A DNA stretch of 64,000 nt. Source: Bugulina stolonifera. Taxonomy: Eukaryota > Bryozoa > Gymnolaemata > Cheilostomatida > Bugulidae. Of the stretch, positions 23,801 to 33,845 are shown one piece after another; within the stretch, counting starts at the first letter, position 1; each line of letters starts with the position of its first letter. The DNA lies in assembly GCA_935421135.1 (NCBI GenBank), contig OW285191.1, positions 9,227,700-9,291,699 on the forward strand, read 5' to 3'. The translations under genes were made by a program, and so were the position numbers. Under the pieces are notes generated by a model. That model worked only from the letters and a program-made list of their open reading frames with translations, did not search any database and had not been told where the DNA came from.

Positions 23801-26800
23801 ACGGGTCAACCTCTGTATGTTTCCTTACCATAAGATACTATATTCCAATATGCAATATTATATGATATAACATGACATAAAATAGTGCAACTTAGTGTAA
23901 CTACAAGTAACCTGATAATGTCTTTGCTGTAACATGATATACACATAGATGCAGTTACCAACTAAAATTGCATGTATTACTATTATTATATTTAATCAGC
24001 AATAGATTTCAATTAGCTTAGAAACTGTATGGTCTAATTCAAAGAACCATGGTCCATATGAGTGAGAGCGCATATTCTCTACATGGATTATTGTACATAA
24101 TGATGCATTTTTAGCAGGGAACTTGCATCATTTTACAAGTATAAAAAAGATGGCCAAACCCCTTAACATTATTGTACATCTACGTATAATTACAGATTAG
24201 ACTTGACACTAAATAGCCATTCAGGTACGGTCGGCTATGCTTCATTAAGTGGACTCTGTGATGATAGGAGAGTCTCCATCAATGAACCGTATTCATCCAC
24301 AGTTCTTGCTCACGAGATCGGACACAAGTATGTAGTTGGTGTTAACAGATATGATTGTATTATTACTCTATGGTATATTTCACAGCTCTCAATAGTATTA
24401 TGCACTGCACACCTGAATCTCATTTGTACGAGTAATATATATTGTATATTACACTGTATGTTGTTTTTTTAAATACTGTGATAGAGTTAAACCCATTCTT
24501 TTTGCTATGGAGAAGCATTGTAGGCCTAACTAAATTCAACACTTTTTAGTATTATTACCATGTATGCTAATCATAAACTGAAACATGAAAAGTGCATGTG
24601 TGTCAACTTGTGTCAACTTGTGTCGACACATTTCGACGTGTGTCGACGCGTGTCGACGTTTGTCAATGTGTGTCGACGCGTGTCGACGACGTGTGTCAAC
24701 TTGCGCCGACGTGTGTTGACCTGTGTCAACGTGTGTCAACGCGTGTCAACAAGTGTGAATGCGTATTTGGTTCACTAAGCTGTGGTTTATAAATGTTAAA
24801 CAAGAAAATGTAGCAATATGTTTCCTTACACAACAGCACCAATGATGCCATATAATGCAATTTGTACATCACACATGATCAAAAGCAGTAGTATGATTTG
24901 TATTAGAAATATACCATATGTTTACTCACAGTCTGGGAGCTCAACATGATGGTGTGAGAAATCAGTGTAATGGAAGCTACAACTATGTCATGGCTCCTTC
25001 AAGTGGAATCACTGCTAATGCAACTAGGGGAAATCCCTGGATATTCTCTTCCTGCTCTATAGAATACTTTGACAGCTATATCGGCTCTTTAAACAGGTAC
25101 CTGCAAACACCGTCTGTAAATTATCAGTTCTCTAAACACGTACCTGCAATTACTGTCTGTAAACTATCAGTTCTCGAAACAGGTACTTGCAAGCCCAATG
25201 TTGTGTAAGCTATCAGTTTTCTAGACTGGTACCCACGTGAGCATACATGTAATTTTAGCTGTTAGTCTATAAACGTACTTATACATGTAGGATATTGCAC
25301 TATATCATAGATGAGAACCAGAATGACCAAGAAAAATCCACTATCAAGTGTAAGTTTTCTTTTCTGGTACATGCTTTGCTACATAGCCTGCTAATGAAGA
25401 AAAAACTGAATCAATGAAATCAATTTGCATGCTTCTTGCTCAGATCGCTCACCTTTTATTAGGTACCGGATGGTTAGTCGATTCCCTTCCGACTCATAAT
25501 CTGTATTATTTTAAAGTGCAGGTAAAAACTGTCTGGAAAATAATGGTTCATACATACCTTCATGGGCTGGCAATTATGATGAATACTTTGGACAGACAAT
25601 CTCGTTGGACGAGCAATGCAGGCTGACACATGGAGAAGGCTATTATTACTCCTATCAGGTTAGTGCTTGAGGTTATCTGCATGATTACGTAATAATAACA
25701 GTATTAATTTTATATGTTTATTTCCAACTACATCCAGGTGCAGACAACTCAAACAACATATTGATGTAGAGCACAAAATCCATGATACCCGCGTTGAGTT
25801 TCAAAAGCAATCTATAGTGTGCATGATCATAATTTACTAGAGGAAGAGCCAGGAGATTTACAGATTGTCAAATAATTTGATTGCCATTTCAAACACACCT
25901 CTTTAAAAATGAAATAACTACTCTTTAGCCTGACAACTTTCTGAAGATATGCCAGCAATTGGTTTGCACCCAAGACGGAGCCTGGTCAGTATGGAGAAGA
26001 GCAGCATATCAATATACATCGTGTGGAAACAAAAAGGTAGGAGTTGGTATGTTACATGAGAAAACTAGTACACACACATTGTATGTAAAGTAATTCATGC
26101 CTTAGTAGCAAAGTTGGTTAGCATTAACAGTAGTGGTACAATTGATTGGCAATGCTATAGGTTAACATCAAGCCAATGGCTACAAAAATTTGGAACTTTG
26201 CACATGGCTGTAGGACTATTGCTGCTCATTTTTCATAAGAGAGACCAGAATTATACTTGCACTATAAGGCAAGTATGGCATAAAAAATTTGATAGTTCTT
26301 TGGTAATGGAGATCACGTTTTTAAACCAAGGAATGGTAGTAACCATGATAATGCTACAGCAGATAGATGAACTACTAGTGGAAGTAGTTGATTGCTCTGA
26401 AATTCGGTATCTTTTAATTCGAAACTGCCAGAAAGTAAAGCTGTGTGTGTTTAACATCATTGCTAATCTTATGATTGACGGTTCACAAATTATTAAATCT
26501 AACAATTATTTTGTCTGCCTGCTTACCATTCAGGAAGACCAGTTCTAATTCTTTTGAATGGAAGCATTTGTGATGCTCTACAACTCCTAAGGTAGAAATA
26601 CTGAATTGGGTTTAAGCAGTTTATCGGTTATCATTGCGTTACAGTGTCAGCCATTTCACAATATTTTCCTATCTTTTGTTTTAATTCCAATAGTCATAGA
26701 TGCATCATTTCTTTTTGTTATAATTATTGCTAGAAAAAAACAGCTTAAACCCAATTAAGTATTTCTACCTTGGAAATTGTAGGTAATCACAAATGCTTCC

Positions 26801-29800
26801 ACTCCCTTTAAGGGAGAAAAGAACACACGCATAAGTCACAGTGCATTGAGAGGTTTACCTTTCTTCCTATATTATTCTTTGGTTGCTAAGAAGCAATGTT
26901 TTTGGTCATTTTAGTGGTGTGTAGAGGAACAGTGTGTGGAACACCCCCAAGCACCACCTCTTGATGGTAAGAATTTACAGGCTATAAAACTGTATTGCTG
27001 TACCATTATTGTTAGTCTCCGTAACAGATTGGGTTTCATAATTTGACCTTATCATGTCGGGGATAATATTATTGTATATGGTGACGCGTTCTCGACTTAC
27101 ATGTAAATATTACGTTTGTATAATTGATAGATTTTTTGTAGTAACAATTAAGGTACACTAAATGCTACTTCTCTGGTTGACAAATATGTGTCAGTTAAAT
27201 ACGTAATTATAGCTTTATTACCTTTCGCACTATTGCTTGAAGTTTCCGTAGACTTCTTATAATATTACCTAGTTTGTAAATGGAGACTGTTTCAGTATAT
27301 ATTAATAATTATTTCCAGAAACTAACCATGTAATTCTATAAAAGTTGTGCTTAGAATGAAAAGTTGTGATTTTGAAGAATATCCTATACTATTTTATAGT
27401 AGAAAAAGTGATATATTTTAGAGCAGTGTCCTGTTGGGGATCGAAGAGGCCAATTGTATACTAACTCAAACGAAACTTGTGCAGACATGACAGCAGTCGA
27501 ATGCTCCTATTCCAACGACGTTGAGTTGAAGTGTTGCTTTACTTGTGCCAAGTTAGCAAAGCTGTGGCTTGGTCCAAATTGTTCCTACGGTGATAAACAT
27601 GTCGACTGTCCAACCTACGCTCAGTTTGCCTGTGATTCGCTGAAGGACACGTGTTGTGAGAGCTGCTGTAATGTTACTGGTCCAGAACCAGGGTACAGCT
27701 GTGAGCCTCCTTTAATTACCATGACAACATACTCTGCTAACAATAACACACAGGATACAACAGAAATAGGAAATTTCTCCACCACTGGTATCTACACTAC
27801 TACAGGTGATTTGTTATCTACAAAGTTCAATGAATCATCAGCAAATACGACAACAAACATAATGACAGTCACATCAACTGGTATCCTAAGTACAGATGTA
27901 TCCACAACTACGGAAGATTCTCTACAGCATGCGACCTCAGGAACTATTATAGCGGGAAAGACCCTTATCACTGGCATCAACTCAACACCAAAATCAACAA
28001 CTGGCTTAACTACCCCACTTACAACAAAAATTACAACTTCATTCACAACTGCTACCACTACACCATACTCAGCTACTGCTACTCTAACTACTGCCACACC
28101 AGCAACTATGCCAACTACTACTACCACTACTAAGACTACTACTACCACACCAACAACTATGCCAACTGCTACTACCACTACTAAGACTACTACTACTACT
28201 ACCACTACTTCCACTACACCATATCCAACTACTACACCAATTACTAGTCCACACACGGCAATGACTCCAGCTACTACTATTACTACTACTACTTCACCTT
28301 ACCCAACTATCACCAGCACACCAACTACAGCATCCACTACACCACTTACTACAGTTGCTATGCCAGCAACTACTCCAACAACTACTTCAACAATTCAACC
28401 TTCATCAACCAAAATGTCGACTACACTACAGATTATGACTGCTACACCAATTACAACGACCACTGTACCACACACTTCTACAGCTAGCACACCAGCTACA
28501 ACAACCACACTACCTTCTACAACAACCACACTAGCTTCTACAGCAACCACACTACCTTCTACAACAACTAAACTACCTTCTACAACAACCACACTACCTT
28601 CTACAACAATCCCTACAGCTACCACACCAGCTACAGCTACCACACTACAGTCTACTATAGACACCACACCTCGAATCACTACTATCATTGCCTTTCCATC
28701 TACAACAACCACTACTCCACATACTACTAACACTACTAATACTGTCTCGGCTACAACAAACGCCATGCCACATGCTAGTACTACTATTGCTATGCCAGTT
28801 TCAACCACCACGATACCACATCTAACTACTACTACCACCATACCAGCTACAACAAGCACCACATCACACATTACTGCCACCACTATAACACCAGTTACAG
28901 CTACTACACAGTATCTTACTAATACCACCACCAAACCATCTACTATGTCATCTGTCACATTTACATCAGAGGTAGCAAGCTCTACACTGCATGCAATGAG
29001 TAACATGTCCTTTAGTACAATAGTGCACTCTTCAACAGCAAACCAAACCAGCGCTGCACCCTCCACACCTATTGCCCCTTCGCTGCCATCAACGTTACCC
29101 GCAACGGCTACACCAGTTCAAGTTCCCACAAGTATAGCCAATGCCACAAATGGTTCAACAGCATTCACCATCAAACCAACTATGGCTACTGCATCATTGG
29201 CAAAGTTTGTCACAACAAACTCAGTTACAGGAACTGCAATGCAATCTTCAACTGCTGCCATAACATTGTCCAACAAAGCAGGTAGTACACCCGTGGCTGC
29301 TCTCACCACTACACCTACTTTGACATCTACAGCTTCAAAAATGAATCAATCAACAGGAGCCATTACTAACACCCCAAATAACCATTCAACCTTAATTTCA
29401 GCTACCACTTTAGCAGCTGCTACAAACATTTCACATAAAGGTTCAACTAGCACCTCCAGTACTGATGGTACACAGATGACAACTGCTAATACTACAGCTA
29501 AACTCACATCATCTTTGTCTACTTATGTACCATCGGTTTCCATGGTGACCAATACTTTACCAAACACTTCAGTTGGTTCAAATGTTACTGAAACCACTGG
29601 AATCACTTCTACAACTGTTGATAACACCAAAAATACAACTGCGAAATTGGTTTCAAAAATGACAACTTGGAGTGCTTTCTCAAGTAATTTCACAAGCACA
29701 AAGTCGTCGTCTTTTGACACAACTGCCAGCAGTAAGATAACTCCTTCCATATTCACTACACCAAAAAAGAGTAAACCAACTAGCAAAATGTTTTCCACAG

Positions 29801-32800
29801 ATGCAACTACTAAGCCAGTCATAAGAAAGACATCAATAACAGCAACAAGAAAGGAACCTTTAAATGGTACAATAAGCACGGCAGCAAAAGTATCCAAAGT
29901 CACTATGGGATTCAAAACAACAGCAAGTAATACAACAGCGTATCCAACTGTAGTGGAATCTGCAAGCATTCATAGAACTGCATCATCTCATCCTTCATCT
30001 TTCAATGTCACCTCAACAGCCGCAGACATTTCTCAAACCACGGGCTATTCATCTACTGGTAATACCAAAGCAGTTTACAACACCTCAACATTATCAACTA
30101 CTCAGCTAAGCCACTGGGTCACCACCACAAACGACCTTGCTTACATAGCCACGACTAGCAACAGTTTGACTATTACAAAAATACTTTTAAATGAGACTGT
30201 AACCACAACAGCCACCCTGAGTACAACCACTGCCAGTAATTCTGATACACCAACATCTTCACCAAGTCATCAACCCACAACCATACCAGTGTTCACAGAA
30301 ACTACTATGACCTTGAACTATACCACTGAAACAGATGAATCACCAATTCTGATTTCATCTCCCACACCAGTCTCTCTGTCACCTGCACCACCAATTTCTA
30401 CTCCAGTTTCCACTTCTCTGCAAACAGTACCACCAAGTTCCCCGAAAGTTGTGCCCTCAGTTATCACAGAAGCAACAAAAATTATTGTCACAAGTCAACC
30501 AAGCGTAACAAAAATTATATCCAAGGTTCAGCGCAAGTTTCTTAACAATAAGAATACTGATTTGTCAGCAAAGAGGTTAGAAACGAATCCAGGTGTACAG
30601 ATGAGAATGTTTGCGATAGAAATACGAATAACAGTAATTCGTTCAGGATCTTTTGTTTGTGATGATCCTGACCTGCAAGACAGTGAGACTCGAACATACA
30701 GGAAGTTCCATGTAAGACATTTTGGTAAAATAACTTTTACTAGAGACACCACTAAAGAGTCACTAAATATGTGCATTAATACTTCTCTGTGTTTTGCCAC
30801 ACTCATGTATTTTGTGATATTAACGCTTATACACTGTAGATGACCTACAACTACATGTAGATTTGTGCATTTACAATATGATCTTTTGATACAAAGACTA
30901 TACATAAATTACTGCAGACTTTTGTATCCAAAAAAAATCATTATTAGGTTATCATGAGAAGTACATGCAAGTATTTCTTGTAAATTGGTAACTGTACCGT
31001 TAGGTAACTGTATCATTAGGTAACTGTGCCGTTAGGTAACTGTACCGTTAGGTAACTGCACCATTAGGTAACTGTACTTTTAGGATTTAAGAAGTAGTGC
31101 TCGATGATGGCAGCTCAGCATAACAGATAATGGTGATAGAGTGTAACTTGGAGTTTAATAGCTTATATTCTGTTATTTCAGAACATAGTTTGTGTTAGTA
31201 TCAGCTCAGCAGTAAATCAAGTCACTCGCTGCGGGATATTCACCGTATCATGTGGCAGCTTTGTGGTGAGTGGTTTAGTGGAAGTTGCAGAAGATGACAG
31301 CGGTGATCCAGCGAATGCGGCTCCAACTAACACGGAAGAATTCATAAGGCAAGCTGCTCGGCTCCTAAACAGCTCTGTACTTGGTAAGCAGTGTGATGGA
31401 TAAACATAAATAAATATGATATACTATACGTGTATAGTTTACTAGTCTTGTATTGATATTACGTATCTCGCTTTATAAAATACATGCATTACTACATTAA
31501 AATGATGTTTATTTATTTTTGAAAAACACATTGTTTTGGCTCCATGCAGAATTGGCCACAGCACCAACAGCAGAGGATGTGAATGAGTGTAGCTATTCAG
31601 ACCTAAATGGCTGTAGCTCAAATTCTAAATGTTCTAACACAGATGGATACTATTCTTGCAATTGCATTGAAGGTAGCTATGCTCTCTTCTCGAGTTGTGC
31701 GCTAAGCACTCTTTTGTTAGTGTTTATATTGTTTTCTGGCAAGGCAAGAAAGAAGTTTCCATCAAATAAGCAATAAATTAAATATTTCAAGTCTTTAGTA
31801 GAAGATAATTGTATTGCAGAGTACTCTAAAGATCTCTCAGAATATGAGAAGCTACCAGGAAGAGTCTGTGCCATTCCATGTACTGGCAGCACGTGCTCTG
31901 CTAATGAGGAGCAGTGTATAGAGCTACCAGAGTCAGCGCCGAGGTGTGAAGCTCTTCAAGGTTTGTAAGTTTATTAATACTAGGAGCAACAGTTGAAACA
32001 TTACGTTGCACAACTACAATATTGTGATTTCTACATATTTATGTACATGTAGTTCACAAAAATATCTATAATTAATCGAATTTAGTTATAATTAGTTTTA
32101 TTATAATTTTTTGCAAAAGACAGATGAATACCAACATTGAGTCTAAGGTAGTACCTCTTTAGGTCCAACATTGAATTTATGTTTGTTATAGTCATGGTGT
32201 CTTGGAGGCTGATCACAAGAATTATGTACATACATGTATGAGTTATTTTCATTAAAGAAAATTGCCTTGGCCAAATTTTTTTAGACTACACTTTAGTTTT
32301 GTTTGAGGCTGGTCAATATCAGCTAATGATGCAGGAGATCTAATTTCTAAGTTATGAGAAATACAGACTTTACATCTATTATTATATTACAAATATGAGC
32401 TTTAGGGGGCTAAAATAATTTTACAGCTATGTATTCATTATGATACAAGAATATATGACAGTAAAATTTTACAGTCATATAATATTAATTTTGATACAAA
32501 AGGAGCAGCTGTGGCTGAATGGTTAGGATGCAGCACCTTCAGGCTGAAGGTCTCAGGTTCACCGTGGTGTTAGAAAAAGCATCCAGTCACAACTGTTCCT
32601 GTGCGTCATATAAAAGTCTTTAGGGTCATGTAAGCTAGTATGGCTTCAAGGCACTCCTCTACCCCTGCCAAAAAGGCCATGTCATCTGGACCTTTCTCAC
32701 AGAGAGTTGACCAGCACTCGCACCTGGCAGTGCAAGCTGCAAGGGGCTGGTCATGCAGAGGAGGTTTTTATATTCATTTTGATACAATAATATATTTTTT

Positions 32801-33001
32801 TTAGATGAGACAGTAACTACCAGTGAAGCGTTAAAATGGCTGAGGAAATTTGAGCCTTTGCTCATTGTCGTTGCCTTGGCAGCCGTCTGTATGTCAGCAA
32901 CATTAATCTTAGCTGGGGTCGCGTACTATAAGAGGCCAACTAGAAGAATCCATTCTTATCCATCTACTGCAGATATTAGCCTCTCACTAAGTAATGCATA
33001 A
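17805..33001 (+). CDS. Gene 2: mucin-tethered ADAMTS-like transmembrane metalloprotease
   Basis: Nineteen exons (17805-17877, 18603-18814, 20885-20959, 21417-21564, 21983-22148, 22677-22761, 23045-23140, 23656-23798, 24196-24327, 24932-25096, 25291-25349, 25522-25658, 25929-26036, 26915-26966, 27422-30711, 31182-31383, 31550-31672, 31820-31960, 32805-33001) join to 1867 residues. Order: signal peptide; prodomain without cysteine; furin-type site RSKR at 199-202; catalytic domain with HEIGHNLGAQHD at 372-383 and Met-turn VMAP; ADAMTS-type cysteine-rich domain (EQCRL; TSCGNKK-WC); cysteine module 553-640; Thr/Ser-rich mucin stalk to about 1585; SEA-like module about 1610-1700; calcium-binding EGF (DVNEC...NTDGYYSC) about 1720-1775; a Cys-rich linker; TM helix about 1820-1843; basic 24-residue tail. 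No thrombospondin repeat was seen. Intron 1 uses a GC donor. Catalytic residues are intact, so it is probably an active surface protease; substrates are unknown. Confidence 0.9.
18321..18543. repeat. Long hairpin: 104-bp inverted repeat with 14-bp loop
   Basis: Left arm 18321-18424 and right arm 18439-18543 are near-perfect reverse complements (for example CTTTAGTATAGGACCTGCAT against ATGCAGGTCCTATACTAAAG), leaving a 14-base loop. It lies in intron 1 of gene 2 and ends 60 bp before exon 2. It is most simply a foldback/MITE copy. In RNA it would form a very stable stem next to the splice acceptor. Confidence 0.85.
19419..20119. mobile_element. Non-autonomous hAT-type MITE with 8-bp target duplication
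   Basis: A 701-bp element whose termini are CAGGGTTGGGAA and its exact inverted copy TTCCCAACCCTG. It is flanked on both sides by the identical 8-bp sequence CCAATAAC (19411-19418 and 20120-20127). Eight-bp duplications and CAGGGTTGGGAA-like ends are typical of the hAT superfamily. Subterminal regions are rich in ATCGAT/TTCGAT motifs in both orientations. There is no transposase frame. It sits in intron 2 of gene 2, inside an older G+C-richer repeat (about 19310-20165). Confidence 0.85.
24599..24755. repeat. 10-bp minisatellite GTGTCGACGC/GTGTCAACTT
   Basis: About fifteen copies of a 10-bp unit (GTGTCAACTT, GTGTCGACGC, GTGTCAACGT), rich in CpG and GTCGAC palindromes, in the intron that splits the zinc-binding motif of gene 2. 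The unit has the length of one DNA helical turn. It is G+C-rich against an AT-rich background. Confidence 0.85.
25085..25235. repeat. 43-46-bp tandem repeat duplicating a splice donor region
   Basis: Starting with the last bases of exon 10 of gene 2 (TTTAAACAGGTACCTGCAA), a unit of 43-46 bp is repeated about three times. Each copy recreates a donor-like site: CAG-GTACCT at 25097, CAC-GTACCT at 25140, CAG-GTACTT at 25183, CTG-GTACCC at 25229. Only the first keeps the frame expected from the paralogs. Confidence 0.75.
26556..26803. repeat. Foldback element, about 70-bp arms
   Basis: Left arm from about 26556 (AATGGAAGCATTTGTGAT ... GGTAGAAATACT ... TTGGGTTTAAGC) is matched inverted at about 26733-26803. 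The spacer of about 100 bp is AT-rich. It lies in the intron before the 52-nt exon of gene 2. Confidence 0.7.
30987..31083. repeat. 18-bp minisatellite TTAGGTAACTGTACCG
   Basis: About five and a half copies of a GGTAACTGTACCGTTA-type unit (16-18 bp) in the intron that splits the SEA-like module of gene 2. Each unit contains AG-GTAACTGT, similar to a splice donor, and TTAG, similar to an acceptor end. Confidence 0.8.
32505..32770 (+). mobile_element. tRNA-derived SINE
   Basis: The head contains TGGCTGAATGGTTAGGATGC (A-box-like, as in Ser/Leu tRNAs) and GGTCTCAGGTTCACCG (B-box-like) at tRNA spacing, followed by a tRNA-unrelated body of about 190 bp that ends before a T-rich stretch. It lies on the + strand in the last intron of gene 2. 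Confidence 0.65.
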
Positions 33002-33845
33002 CTCACAGCAGCATGACGTACACAATGATGGTACAGCCATATCAGTTTATAGCCGCACTGCATTCTGAAAACTTACAATATATGCAGAGTTTCGTGAAAA
33101 GATAAAGAATGAGTTACAAGAAATATCAATTTACTTACAGTATACTGAATTATTTTTACATGTAATACCATTTGGCATTAAATAAATGATACAAATGTAG
33201 AAGTTGTTATATTTTACTTCATTAAACAACTCCTCCATGTTACATATTTCTGTAATAAAATGCATTTAGACCGAAATTGAAAAGAATAATTCATTTCATA
33301 GCCATAGCGTGTTGTATAAGGCACAGCAATGTTTTTGCCAGCAATTTTTTGTATAGTGACTAATAGTAGTATTTCCGATAGTCATGGTGGTGAAAACTCA
33401 ACATTCTTAACATTACAGATATTTAATCAAAAATAGAATCAATTTAACATGACCCGGTGTATTTTAGTTTAATCATAACGTTATAATAATTGCTTTTGAA
33501 CAACATTTTATACACATGTAGAACAACCTTTTAGATATTTTTCAGTCTTATAGTGTACAAGCTATAGATACATACATACCAAACTGATCTAACACCATGG
33601 ATCTGATAGTAACTACATGTAGAATACTTTTAGTCCCTCAACTGAAATCTGTTGGAAATATATGTCTGACATGTGTAGCATCCATTGTTATACATTTTTA
33701 AATAAATTCATGATAAAAAATAAGTCAAAATAAGAACTTGAATGTGTAATGTAAAACTATCATTGTTCAATCAGTGTACATAATGTAGGTCGTACTACTC
33801 TGTGATGAAGTGAAGTAAGTGTACTTTCAGCAGTTTGGAACTAGA
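33002..33845. other. Intergenic gap between genes 2 and 3
   Basis: About 0.85 kb with no supported exon. It contains the gene 2 polyadenylation signal (33181) and presumably the promoter of gene 3. Confidence 0.55.
33181..33186 (+). terminator. Polyadenylation signal of gene 2
   Basis: AATAAA hexamer 180 bp after the gene 2 stop codon; a second AATAAA-like site follows at about 33254. Confidence 0.5.

Noticed and set aside
25980..26036. Thrombospondin type 1 repeat in gene 2 (WSVWRRAAY)
   Set aside because: Lacks the WSxWSxC and CSVTCG cysteines. It falls inside the ADAMTS-type cysteine-rich domain and aligns with unrelated residues in genes 1 and 4.
26114..26548. 144-codon + strand frame between exons 13 and 14 of gene 2
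   Set aside because: Lies inside an intron whose flanking exons match the paralogs; the product has no recognisable features and its frame is not supported by splice sites.
27792..29969. Long Val-rich minus-strand open frames (154, 223 and 148 codons)
   Set aside because: They are the antisense of the Thr/Ser-coding mucin exon of gene 2: ACN/TCN codons read backwards as Val-rich strings. No splice or start context.
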